A stretch of 15,454 bases of DNA, taken from assembly GCA_947476855.1 (NCBI GenBank), contig CANJSR010000058.1:1-15454 (forward strand). Direction: 5' to 3'. The stretch's first letter is position 1; each line of letters begins with the position of its first letter. The DNA comes from Acetobacteraceae bacterium. GTDB taxonomy: Bacteria > Pseudomonadota > Alphaproteobacteria > Acetobacterales > Acetobacteraceae. Made by a program: the position numbers and the translations under genes. Of this stretch, positions 1-8,104 are shown piece after piece. The notes beneath the pieces are model-generated. The model was not told where the DNA came from. It did no database searches and worked only from the letters and a program-made list of their open reading frames with translations.

Positions 1-3000
1 ACCGCGTGGCCACGACGTCGATCTCGACCGTGCCGATCACGGTGACGTTCGGCGCGCTGACGGTGATGCTGGTGCCGGCCGAGATGCTGCCCAGGATCAG
101 GTCGGTGCCGCTTACCAGGTCGAAGGCACCGAAGGCGGAGCCGGTCGCGCTGGAGACCGCGTTGTCGAGGCTGGTCAGGATGACCGAGCCGTCGGCGCTG
201 TCGGCGGTCAGGGCGCCGAGGCCGATGATCCGGCCGGAGCCGCCGGCGATCCCGGCGGCTCCGGACAACACGGCCCGGGTGGCGGCCTCGACCACGCCGG
301 TGATGGCCAGTGTACCGACCGTCGCGTTCAGCGTCGTGTCGGGCGCGATGATCGTGCCGCTGACCGAGACGGTCGGACCGGTGCCGACCATGCGCGTCGT
401 CGCGTCCACCGTCCCGGTGACGCCAAGCGTGCCGGTGGTGGCCGAGAGGATGGCGGCGGCGACGTCGATCGCACCGGATGCGGTCAGAGTGGGCGCGCGG
501 GCGGTCAGCGTGCCGCCGGCAAAGATCGTGCCCAGGTTCAGGTCGATGCCGCTGGTGATCGCGAAGGCGCCGGTGGCCCAGCCATTCGCGCTCGCGATAG
601 CGTTGTTGACGTTGGTGAGCGTGACGGCGCCGGACGCGCTGTATGCGGTCAGGGTGGTGTTGCCGATCACCCGTCCGGTCGCGCCCTCGATATTGTCCAC
701 GGCGGACAGGTTGGCGGTCGTCGCCTGCAATGTGCCGCTCAGGGTCAGCGCGCCGCCCGCGGCGTTGATGGTGGCGACCGGCGCGATCACCGTGCCCGGG
801 ATGGTGACGAACCGCCCGACGAGGTCGGCGCTGCCCGTCGCCTCGACAGTGCCCAACACGGTCAGTGAGCCGGTGGTGGCCACGAGAGAGACGGACTGGG
901 CGCCGATGGAGCCGGACACCGTCATCTCGGTCGCCCAGAGGGTCGCGGCCGTGCCGGCCGTGATCGTGCCGACGTTCAGGGTGTCGAAGCTCGCGAAGTC
1001 GAAGGACCCGCTGGCCGATCCGCTGACATCGGCGACGGCATTGGCGGTGTTGCCCAGGGTAATGGACCCGGCGGCGCTGGTGGCGGAAAGGGTGTGGCCG
1101 CCCTTCAGATGCCCGGTGGCCCCCGCGATGCCACCCTTCCCGGCCAGGGTCACCGTGCCGGAAGCGTCGATGATGCCGGCGAAGGTCAGGGTGCCCGTGC
1201 TGGCGGTCAGGGAGACATCGGCGGCGGTCACCGTGCCAGGCACGCTCAGGATCGTCGCGCTGATGACCGCCGCGTCGCCGGTGTTGATCGTGCCCAGGGT
1301 CAGCGCCGTGGCGGCCGTCAGCGTGATGCCCGTGCTGGCGGTCAGCCGCGGGACGGATGCGATCTGGTTGCCCGGATCGGCCAGGGTGAAGCTGCCGGCC
1401 GAACCGGTCAGCGTGCCGACCGACAGCAGCGGGGCGGTCTGGTCGACCTTGCCGCTGCCCGCACCGACAACGGCGAAAAGCTCCAGCGTCGCGGGGGTGA
1501 TCACCCCGCTCGCCATGTCGAAGCCGGTGCCGCCGATGGCGATCGAGCCGGCGGTGGTGACGCTGCTGGTCTGGGGTGAGGTCGGGGCCGTGTAGGCGCC
1601 GACGCGGACCAGGTTGGCGGTGATGCCGGCCAGCGACTCGAGCGACAGGGTGCGGAGGAGCACGGTGCCGAGGGAGACGACCTCCCCCTGCGTATTGGGT
1701 GCGAGTTCGAACGTGCCGGCCGCGCCGGCATTGACCACGCCGGTCGCGCCGACGGTGCCGAGGTTGGCAATCTGGTCGGCCCGCAGCGTCACGATCCCGC
1801 CGGCGACGGACGTGACGGTCGCTCCGGCGCCAAAGGTGATGCCGTTCGTGTGGGTCGAGCGGAGGAAGACGTTCCCGCCCGTGCTGGTCACGTTGCCCAG
1901 CGTCACGCCGGTGCCGTTGGCGAAGGCGAAGGTGCCGGCCGCCGAACCGGTCACGCTGGCGACCGCGTTGGCGACGTTGTTCAGGTCGACCGCGCCGGCG
2001 GTGCTGTTGGCCGTCAGGGGGCCGCCGCCAATGATCCGGCCCGAGGCGCCGGCGATCCCCGCCTGTCCGGCCAGGGCGACGGTCGTCGATGCATCGATGG
2101 TACCGCCGAGGGTCAGCGGGCCGGCCGTCGCGGTCAAAGACACGGTCGGGCTGACGATCGCACCGGTTGTGGCCAGGGTAGGGGCGGTGACGACGGCCGA
2201 GGTCCCGGCTCGGACCGTGCCGAGGTTCAAGGCGATGCCGTCGGCCAGCGCGAAGGTCGTGAGCGCGCTGCCCGAGGCGACCGAGACGGCGTTGCTGGTG
2301 TTCGAAAGGTCGACGCCGCCACCAGCGCTGTCGGCGGTCAGGGTGCCGCCGCCGATCACCCGTCCGGTGGCGCCGGCGATCCCGGCCTGGCCGCTCAGGA
2401 TCGCGGCCGAGGCGGCATCGACCACGCCGGTCAGGCCCAGGGTTCCGGTCGTCGCGGTCAGGGCGACGGTGGGTGCCACGATCGTGCCGGAGGCCGTCAG
2501 GGTCGCCGCGGTCGCACTGATCGTGCTGGACGCCGTCACATTGCCAAGGTTCAAGCCGCCGGTATCGGCCAGGCGGAAGGCGCCCAGGCCGGCGGTGCCG
2601 GTGGCGCTGACGATCGCGTTCGCGGCATTGGTCAGGTCCACGGACCCGCCGGCGCTGATCGCGGTCAGCGCGCCGTCGCCTTTGACGAGGCCGGTGGAAC
2701 CGTCGATCCCCGCCTGACCAGTCAGGTTCACGGCGGCGGAGGCATCCACGGTGCCGGTCAACGTCAGGGCCCCGACGCTGGCTGTCAGGCTGACGGTCGG
2801 CGCCGTGACCAGGCCGGCGGCAAGCAGGGTTTCGGCGGACACGGCCACGGTGCTGCCCGCGGCCACGTTTCCAAGGTTCAGCCCACCCGTATCGACCAGG
2901 CGGAAGGCTCCGGCCGCGGAACCGCTGGCCGCGGCAAGGGCATTCCCGGCATTGGTCAGTTCGACTGCGCCGGTCGCACTGACGGCGGACAGAGTGGCAC

Positions 3001-6000
3001 CGCCGATGATCGTGCCCGCATTGCCGGCAATGCCGGTCTTGCCGCTGAGGGTCACGGCGGACGATGCATCGATCGTCCCGGTCAGTGTCAGCGCGCCCGT
3101 CGACGCGGTCAGGCTGATGGTCGGCGCGTTGATCAGGCCTGTCGCGGTCAGGGTCTCGGCCGTCACAACGGCGGCCGAACCGGCGCGGGCGCCACCCAGG
3201 GTCAGCGCGCCGGTATCGACCAGCGATACCGCGCCGAACGCATCGAACGTGGCATTGCTGACGGCGTTGTTCGCATTGCTCAGGTCGATGGCGCCGCCAC
3301 CGCTGGTCGCTGACAGCGTGCCGTTGCCGATCACCCGCCCGGTCGAGCCCGCAATCCCCCCCTGCCCGGTCAGGAACGTGGACGCCGAGGCATCGACGGT
3401 GCCGGTCAGGGTCAAGGTGCCGACACCGGCGGTCAGGTCCGCGACGGTGGCATCGACGATCCCCGACACTGCCAGCGTCGGCGCCGCGACCACGACCGAG
3501 CCGCCCGCGGTGACATTGCCAAGATCGAGCGCGCCGGTGTTGGTCAGCCGGAAGTCGGTATCGGCCCCGCCGCTCGCGCTGGCGACCGTGATCGTGCCGG
3601 TCAGGTCGACCGCGCCGGCCGCACTGTTCGCGCTCAGCGCGCCGCCGCCGATCACCGTCGCGGCATTGCCGACGATGCCGGTCTGCCCGGTCAACGCGAC
3701 GGCTGTGGAGGCATCGACCACACCGGAGATACCCAGCGTGCCGGTGTTCGCGGTCAGCACAACGTTGGGCGCCGTGACCGTGCCGGTTACGAGGATGGAC
3801 GGGGCGGTGATGGTGGCCGTCGTGCCCGCCGTGATGTCGCCCAGCAGCAGGTCCGCGGCGTTGTTCAGGGTGAAGGATGTCGCGGCCAGGCCGACGCTCG
3901 CGAAGACCGCGTTGTTCGCATTGCTCAGGTTCACCGCGCCGAACTGGCTGATCGCGAGCAGGCCGCCGCCACCGATCACCCGGCCGGCGGCGGCGTTGAT
4001 GCCAGCCGAACCGTTCAGGGTCGCATTGCTGGTCGCATTGATGGTGCCGGTCAGCCCCAGCGTGCCGGTTGTCGCGACCAGGGTGGCGTTGGGCGCGACG
4101 ATCGTGCCGGCGACGTTCATCGCCGTCGCGGTCAGTGTCGCCGCCGTCGCCGCGTTCACCAGACCGTTGGCACCGACGGTGATCACGCCATCCGTGCCGG
4201 CCTGCAGGTCGACGACGCCCACGTTCGACTGGATGGTGCCCAGCACCGAAATCAGGGGCGACGGCTGCGCGGCGGGCGCGGCGCCCGACTGCCCGGCGCC
4301 GCCGGTGCCGAGGAACACATTGCCATCGACCGTCAGCACGACGCCGGTATTGACAACGATGGTGCCGCCGGCCTCCAGCGTCAGGGACTGGCCGGGCGTA
4401 TTCGTCAGGCTAACATTGGCGCCAACCGTGATGGTCTGGTTCGCCTGCAGCAGCACATCGCCGAGGAAGGCATTCAGCACCCCGTTCGACAGCGTGTCGG
4501 CGCCGATCGAGGGATCGCCCGCGACGATCGTGCCGCCCGCTCCACCAAACGTCCCGTCCTGGTCACCGTTGCCAGACACGTCGGAAACGATCGTCAGAAA
4601 GTCCGGATCGATCAGGATCGAGCCGTTCTTCCCGTTGGGCGCCGTGACATCGACCTTGCCCGTGATGCTCGCCAGCGTGTTGCCGGAGATTTCGACGAAG
4701 CCGCCGTCACCGCCGTGCGCGCCGCCGCGGGCGGTGATCGTGCCGTTCATCCGCGTCGTGCCCGCCGCCAGCACGACGACGCTGCCGCCCTTGCCATTGA
4801 CCGTGGCATCCGCCGAGATCGTCGCGCCCCGCTCGATCGTGACCGATTTCGCCGCCGGCGCGTTCTTCACCGCCGGCCCGGCCGCTCGGGCCAGCGTCGT
4901 GCCGATCGCGACCGTGCCGCCGCCCGCCTGGCCCGAGGCATTGACGCGGGCCGTCTTCGTCACCGTCACATCGCCGGTGGCCAGGGCCTGGACGGTGCCG
5001 CCCTTCGTGCCGGCCATGGCGCCCATGGCGGAGACATCACCCTCGATCGTCAGGCCGCCGCCGACGCCGGTCAGCTCGATCCGGCCGACCTGGCCGCCCG
5101 CCGTGTTGGCCTGGATCTTTCCGCCGGCGGTCACGAGGTTGTTGACGCTCCCGTCCACCGCCTTGGCCGTCAGCACGACGGTGCCGCCATCGGCCAGGAT
5201 CGTGCCGGGGTTGGTGACCAGCACGGTCACCGCCTTGCCGTCGGGACCGATCGGCGCCTGCTTGACCTGCCCGGTCACGTCGACCGCGATCAGTCCGTCT
5301 CCGTAAAGATCGACCGTATGCGTCATGGCCCCGGCCAGCACGACCTTGCCCATGCGGGCGTTGATCACGCCGTGGTTGGCGACGGACGGAGCGACCAGCG
5401 CGGCCAGCCCGCTTTCCTTCACCGAGATCTGGCCGTGGTTGACGATGCGCGCGTTCGGGCTGCCGGGCTGGTCGAAGACCATCTTCCCGGCCATGAAGTT
5501 CTTGTTGCTGATGTTGGTGGACGTAACGATCAGGCCGTTCACGTCGACCTGCGCGCCCTTGGAGAACACGACGCCCGACTGGTTCACCAGCACGACATTG
5601 CCGTTCGCCGTGATCTTCCCCGCGATCATCGACGGATCGGGACCGACGACACGGTTCAGGGTCGTGGCGGCGGCGTTCGGCTGCTGGAACTGGACGGCAT
5701 GGGCGGAACCGACATTGAAGCTCTGCCAGTTCACCGCGCCCAACTGGCTGGACTGCTGCACCGTCGTCGTCTGCGCGTTCTGGCTGATACCCACCTGCCC
5801 GCCGACGACCTGCCCGCCGGTGGGCCGAGCGTTCGGGGCCAACTGGGCGATGGCGGGGGTGGAGAAGACGAGCACCGCCGCCGCCTGCAAAGCAGTGGTG
5901 CACAGCAGGGCCACGCGGTCACGACGCCTGGCGTTGGTGCCCGCCGGCAGCCCCGCCCGTGCCATTCCGCCGCCGATGCCCGCCCGGTGGAGAGCAGACC

Positions 6001-6019
6001 CTCTGCGTGCCTTTGCCAT
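1..6019 (-). CDS. TpsA family giant exoprotein (filamentous haemagglutinin-like), 3' end outside window
   Basis: This is the secreted partner of a two-partner (type Vb) secretion system, probably an adhesin or contact factor at the cell surface. The ATG at 6017-6019 has an AAAGGGGG ribosome site four bases upstream. The frame, checked by translating the start, a middle segment and the left edge, gives 2006 codons, and I saw no stop. Residues 1-58 form a long signal peptide: an Arg-rich stretch near 31-35, a hydrophobic core at about 36-52, and likely cleavage after AIA (58). Residues of about 65-330 are the TPS domain, with GGQVVGGQVGISQ, VNWQSFNVGS, LNRVVGPDPS and VVLVNQSGVVFSKGAQV. NQSG stands where many relatives have NPNG. 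The rest is Gly/Ala/Thr/Val-rich beta-helix-like repeat. Its partner tpsB lies 80 bases upstream. I saw only one Cys, in the signal peptide, and few Lys in the repeats. Any C-terminal toxin, anchor or cleavage domain lies beyond the window, so the biological role (adhesin, CDI-like toxin or haemolysin) is undecided. Confidence 0.93.
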   Translation of the reverse strand, partial: MAKARRGSALHRAGIGGGMARAGLPAGTNARRRDRVALLCTTALQAAAVLVFSTPAIAQLAPNARPTGGQVVGGQVGISQNAQTTTVQQSSQLGAVNWQSFNVGSAHAVQFQQPNAAATTLNRVVGPDPSMIAGKITANGNVVLVNQSGVVFSKGAQVDVNGLIVTSTNISNKNFMAGKMVFDQPGSPNARIVNHGQISVKESGLAALVAPSVANHGVINARMGKVVLAGAMTHTVDLYGDGLIAVDVTGQVKQAPIGPDGKAVTVLVTNPGTILADGGTVVLTAKAVDGSVNNLVTAGGKIQANTAGGQVGRIELTGVGGGLTIEGDVSAMGAMAGTKGGTVQALATGDVTVTKTARVNASGQAGGGTVAIGTTLARAAGPAVKNAPAAKSVTIERGATISADATVNGKGGSVVVLAAGTTRMNGTITARGGAHGGDGGFVEISGNTLASITGKVDVTAPNGKNGSILIDPDFLTIVSDVSGNGDQDGTFGGAGGTIVAGDPSIGADTLSNGVLNAFLGDVLLQANQTITVGANVSLTNTPGQSLTLEAGGTIVVNTGVVLTVDGNVFLGTGGAGQSGAAPAAQPSPLISVLGTIQSNVGVVDLQAGTDGVITVGANGLVNAATAATLTATAMNVAGTIVAPNATLVATTGTLGLTGTINATSNATLNGSAGINAAAGRVIGGGGLLAISQFGAVNLSNANNAVFASVGLAATSFTLNNAADLLLGDITAGTTATITAPSILVTGTVTAPNVVLTANTGTLGISGVVDASTAVALTGQTGIVGNAATVIGGGALSANSAAGAVDLTGTITVASASGGADTDFRLTNTGALDLGNVTAGGSVVVAAPTLAVSGIVDATVADLTAGVGTLTLTGTVDASASTFLTGQGGIAGSTGRVIGNGTLSATSGGGAIDLSNANNAVSNATFDAFGAVSLVDTGALTLGGARAGSAAVVTAETLTATGLINAPTISLTASTGALTLTGTIDASSAVTLSGKTGIAGNAGTIIGGATLSAVSATGAVELTNAGNALAAASGSAAGAFRLVDTGGLNLGNVAAGSTVAVSAETLLAAGLVTAPTVSLTASVGALTLTGTVDASAAVNLTGQAGIDGSTGLVKGDGALTAISAGGSVDLTNAANAIVSATGTAGLGAFRLADTGGLNLGNVTASSTISATAATLTASGTIVAPTVALTATTGTLGLTGVVDAASAAILSGQAGIAGATGRVIGGGTLTADSAGGGVDLSNTSNAVSVASGSALTTFALADGIALNLGTVRAGTSAVVTAPTLATTGAIVSPTVSLTATAGPLTLGGTIDASTTVALAGQAGIAGASGRIIGGGPLTANSTAGAVDLNNVANAVASVTGSAAGTFAFANGTGVTLGNVTSTGGNVFLRSTHTNGITFGAGATVTSVAGGIVTLRADQIANLGTVGATGVVNAGAAGTFELAPNTQGEVVSLGTVLLRTLSLESLAGITANLVRVGAYTAPTSPQTSSVTTAGSIAIGGTGFDMASGVITPATLELFAVVGAGSGKVDQTAPLLSVGTLTGSAGSFTLADPGNQIASVPRLTASTGITLTAATALTLGTINTGDAAVISATILSVPGTVTAADVSLTASTGTLTFAGIIDASGTVTLAGKGGIAGATGHLKGGHTLSATSAAGSITLGNTANAVADVSGSASGSFDFASFDTLNVGTITAGTAATLWATEMTVSGSIGAQSVSLVATTGSLTVLGTVEATGSADLVGRFVTIPGTVIAPVATINAAGGALTLSGTLQATTANLSAVDNIEGATGRVIGNTTLTAYSASGAVTLTNVNNAIASANGWATGAFAITSGIDLNLGTIFAGGTLTARAPTLTASGAIDVAAAILSATTGTLGVTGTVDATTRMVGTGPTVSVSGTIIAPDTTLNATVGTLAITGVVEAATRAVLSGAAGIAGGSGRIIGLGALTADSADGSVILTSLDNAVSSATGSAFGAFDLVSGTDLILGSISAGTSITVSAPNVTVIGTVEIDVVATR
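221..1120 (-). repeat. Distal longer-period repeats in tpsA, period about 440 bp (146-147 aa)
   Basis: The same Gly-rich landmark recurs at 221, 662 and 1100, but at spacings of 441 and 438 bases instead of about 324. The unit between 221 and 662 appears to carry an extra 38-39 residue sub-repeat of the type SGTIIAP, LNATVGTLAITG. This block is therefore a related repeat family with one added beta-helix turn or sub-unit per period. It continues to the left edge, so the total copy number is unknown. Confidence 0.7.
2027..4100 (-). repeat. Tandem protein-coding repeats in tpsA, period about 324 bp (107-109 aa)
   Basis: Seven copies of a Gly-rich landmark (GRVIGGG or variants such as GTIIGG and GLVKGDG) have their first glycine codon at 2027, 2351, 2678, 3002, 3326, 3647 and 3971. 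Spacings are 324, 327, 324, 324, 321 and 324 bases, all multiples of three. A consensus unit reads roughly: GTVDAS, LTGQAGIAG, TGRVIGGGTL, SAxGAVDLTNANNAV, FRLADTGGLNLGNVTAG, TAxTLTxSGTI, APTVSLTATTGTL. The units are diverged rather than identical. The pattern fits coils of a right-handed beta-helix stalk, as known for FHA-like TpsA proteins. The landmark positions are directly visible; the structural interpretation is inferred. Confidence 0.85.
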
Positions 6020-6023
6020 TCAG

Positions 6024-6031
6024 CCCCCTTT
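6024..6031 (-). promoter_or_regulatory. Ribosome binding site of tpsA
   Basis: The minus strand reads AAAGGGGG, then CTGA, then ATG. A purine run four bases before the start fixes the initiation codon at 6019 over the in-frame ATG 18 codons later. Confidence 0.6.
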
Positions 6032-6034
6032 GGC

Positions 6035-6084
6035 CGGGATCGCCCCGGGCCACAACCATTCGTTCCGTCGGCAGTTCGATCCCG
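6035..6084 (-). promoter_or_regulatory. Inverted repeat in the tpsB-tpsA intergenic gap
   Basis: CGGGATCG (6077-6084 on the minus strand) and CGATCCCG (6035-6042) form a perfect 8-bp inverted repeat around a 34-base loop. It ends three bases before the tpsA ribosome site. It could form an mRNA stem-loop that tunes the tpsB:tpsA ratio. There is no T-run after it, so a simple intrinsic terminator is not indicated. The stem is short and the loop large, so it may be chance in GC-rich DNA. Confidence 0.3.
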
Positions 6085-6099
6085 TTGTCATGGCGGGGC

Positions 6100-7896
6100 T
6101 CAGAACCGGGTCAGAACCCGCCAATACACGGCGTATTCCTGCAGCAGCGACGTGTTCGCGCCATCCACGTTGCGGGTGATGCGGCGCACGCCCTCCAGAT
6201 CCACTTCCACCTGCCGTGTCAGTTGCACGCGGGCGCCGAGGCCGAAGGACTTCGTCTCCCGGTTCGGGTCGGTCCGCAGATTCTGCCAGGCGTAGCCGTA
6301 GTCGTAGAACAGGTAGTATTGCTGGCCGATGTCGTATGTATCGCCGAACAACGAAACCTCGGTGCTCGTGGTCAGTTGCAGTTCCGCGGTCAGCGCGATG
6401 GCGCTGTCGCCGCTGACCTGGCCGACATAGAAGCCGCGGGTGTAGCGATAGCCGCCGAGGAAGAACTTCTCGGCCGGCGGCAGGACGTCGCCGCTGCCCT
6501 GGCCGGCGGCGAGGCCCAACAGGGAGACGGTGGCACCGTTCCAGGGTTGGAACAGGCTCTGGTTTCGGCTGATCTCACCGGCCACTTTGGTGAAGTTGAT
6601 CTTCTCTCCGATGCGCGCCGGGGTGGCCGTGTCGTGCGTGGCGCCCAGGGCCGTGATGCCCTGCGACAGGCGGATCATCGTGCTGTTGATCGCCGGACGC
6701 GTGTCACCAGCCCAGATGTCGCGCAACGCGTAGTCGGCCCCGACGCGGAACACGCGCAGGGAGTCCTTGCTGGCCACGCCACGCGGGCCGCCGCTGACCG
6801 CGGTGTCGATCGAGGAATCGAGCGCGTCGAAGTTGGCCACCAGGTTCAGCGTCTGCTCCCGCGCACGGATCAGCGGATAGGAGACCTGCGCGCCCGCCAC
6901 GGTGGTGAAGCCGTTGTAGCCGAAGCCGGCCAGGAAGCCGGATGGCGTCACGTTGCCGGCGCCGCCGTAGATACGGATGCGAAGACCGGAGTCACCGGCG
7001 AAGACCTCGGTGGAGGCCTGGCCGAAGATCTGGGTGCCATTGTATGTATGATAGAGGCTGAGTTCAGTGCGTTCACCCAGGCTGGTAAAGCTGTTGAAAT
7101 TGACAACCGCGAGGCCCTGGCTGGGACCGGTCAGCGGATAGGCCCGGTTGTCGGCGGTATACAGGCCGCTGACGCCGCTGCGCTGGACGGTGGCGATCAG
7201 GGTGATGGCGCCGGGATCGGTGTCGGACGGCTTCAGGACGGCCTGCAACGCGATGCCCGGCACGTCCTGCGCGAGCAGCAGCCACCGTTCCAGCGACGCC
7301 GCGTCGATCGGGCGGCTTTCGGTCAGCCGGCGCAGGAAGCGCAGCACCTGCGTGCCGGCGGGCCCGATATCCTCCCCATCCAGCTTCACATCGACGATAT
7401 GGCCTTCATAGACCCGGAAGATCAGCGAACCGTCGGTGCGCCGCGTCGCCTGCACGCTGACAAGGGGATAGCCGTTGTCGCGGTACTTCTTGACCAGCGC
7501 CAGCCGAGCGGCCTCGATGCGGCGCAATGAAACCGCTTGTCCGACGAGGTCGCCGGTCAGCGCGTTGATATCGGCGGGGGAATGAATCGTCACACCCTCG
7601 ACCGATACGGACCGCACCGCGATCGGCTGGTCGGGGGCGTTGTTGTCCAGCGGACCCAGCGACAGATCGGACGCGGATGGCCCCAGACGGGGCGGCACCA
7701 CGGGCTCCATCCGCGGGATCGGAGAGGACTGGATGCTGGCCGGCGGCCTTGGTGCCTGCGCCACGGCGGGAAGGGCCGCGGAAACCGCCAGGACCGTGGT
7801 GGAAATCATCAGGACGGACCGCGCCGTCGCCGACAGGGGCGACCGGAGTGAGAGCCGTGGCCGCCACGGGCCGGGCAGACTGACACATTCCCGCAA
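6100..7896 (-). CDS. TpsB outer-membrane transporter (FhaC/ShlB/HecB family)
   Basis: This Omp85-superfamily barrel exports the TpsA exoprotein across the outer membrane. I place the start at TTG 7894-7896 (598 aa), because GGGGGG lies six bases upstream and the product then opens with a good signal peptide: basic n-region, core LMISTTVLAVSAALPAV, cleavage after AQA near residue 48. A longer open frame reaches ATG 7992, and an internal ATG lies at 7809. After a Pro-rich linker (about 49-85), POTRA 1 (about 92-173, VRSVSVEGVTIHSPADIN to YEGHIVDVKLDG) and POTRA 2 (about 174-240) precede the barrel (about 243-598). The barrel contains LGGYRYTRGF (480-489), carrying the RGF motif of the family, and FYDYGYAW (530-537), and ends in a terminal Phe as outer-membrane proteins do. 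Length is normal for TpsB. tpsA lies 80 bases downstream, so they are probably co-transcribed. Confidence 0.93.
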   Translation of the reverse strand: MRECVSLPGPWRPRLSLRSPLSATARSVLMISTTVLAVSAALPAVAQAPRPPASIQSSPIPRMEPVVPPRLGPSASDLSLGPLDNNAPDQPIAVRSVSVEGVTIHSPADINALTGDLVGQAVSLRRIEAARLALVKKYRDNGYPLVSVQATRRTDGSLIFRVYEGHIVDVKLDGEDIGPAGTQVLRFLRRLTESRPIDAASLERWLLLAQDVPGIALQAVLKPSDTDPGAITLIATVQRSGVSGLYTADNRAYPLTGPSQGLAVVNFNSFTSLGERTELSLYHTYNGTQIFGQASTEVFAGDSGLRIRIYGGAGNVTPSGFLAGFGYNGFTTVAGAQVSYPLIRAREQTLNLVANFDALDSSIDTAVSGGPRGVASKDSLRVFRVGADYALRDIWAGDTRPAINSTMIRLSQGITALGATHDTATPARIGEKINFTKVAGEISRNQSLFQPWNGATVSLLGLAAGQGSGDVLPPAEKFFLGGYRYTRGFYVGQVSGDSAIALTAELQLTTSTEVSLFGDTYDIGQQYYLFYDYGYAWQNLRTDPNRETKSFGLGARVQLTRQVEVDLEGVRRITRNVDGANTSLLQEYAVYWRVLTRF

Positions 7897-7902
7897 TGGA
7901 AT

Positions 7903-7908
7903 CCCCCC
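7903..7908 (-). promoter_or_regulatory. Probable ribosome binding site deciding the TTG start of tpsB
   Basis: GGGGGG on the minus strand sits six bases before TTG 7896. The in-frame ATGs at 7992 and 7947 would place an unusual 30-45 residue hydrophilic extension before the signal peptide. The site is G-only rather than GGAGG, so the choice is probable, not certain. Confidence 0.45.
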
Positions 7909-7962
7909 GTTTTCCCCACCAATCACGATACAAGACGAACTTATCATGACGAGCCGTTCGAG

Positions 7963-7992
7963 TTTGTAACACCATCTTGCGACATGGAACAA
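7963..7992 (-). promoter_or_regulatory. Possible promoter for the tpsBA operon
   Basis: The gap between the methyltransferase and tpsB (7897-8104) is clearly richer in A/T than the surrounding genes. On the minus strand TTGTTC (7987-7992) is followed after 18 bases by TACAAA (7963-7968), a weak sigma-70-like pair. It would place transcription start about 60 bases before TTG 7896. If real, it separates tpsBA from the T6SS operon and rules out the ATG at 7992. I see no strong terminator in the gap, so read-through is also possible. Confidence 0.22.
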
Positions 7993-8104
7993 GCTGCGCC
8001 CGGGTGAGCATCGAATGGCAAATCACTCAGTGGACGATACGCGCGCTCATTAAAAGTCCATCGTTACGAATTATTTCCAATTGCTACGATATCGGCCTGC
8101 ACCG

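Noticed and set aside
221..4100. CRISPR array or transposon repeats as the source of the regular spacing
   Set aside because: The repeats are diverged, about 324 bases long, in frame with one protein and have no unique spacers. They are coding repeats of TpsA.
6..5306. Very long plus-strand open frames (6-1595, 1614-2717, 2751-5306) encoding Val/Ala/Pro-rich proteins
   Set aside because: They lie antisense to the TpsA frame, which has a signal peptide, a TPS domain and regular repeats. Their low-complexity composition is what the complement of Gly/Thr/Ala repeats in GC-rich DNA produces, and they show no recognisable domain.
5959..7530. Plus-strand 523-residue frame over tpsB
   Set aside because: It is an Arg/Gly/Asp-rich shadow of the TpsB barrel on the other strand. 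TpsB has POTRA and barrel motifs; this frame has none.
7897..8104. Intrinsic terminator after the methyltransferase
   Set aside because: Only short imperfect pairings such as TGGAC with GTCCA around a 20-base loop are present, with no T-run, so I cannot support a terminator.
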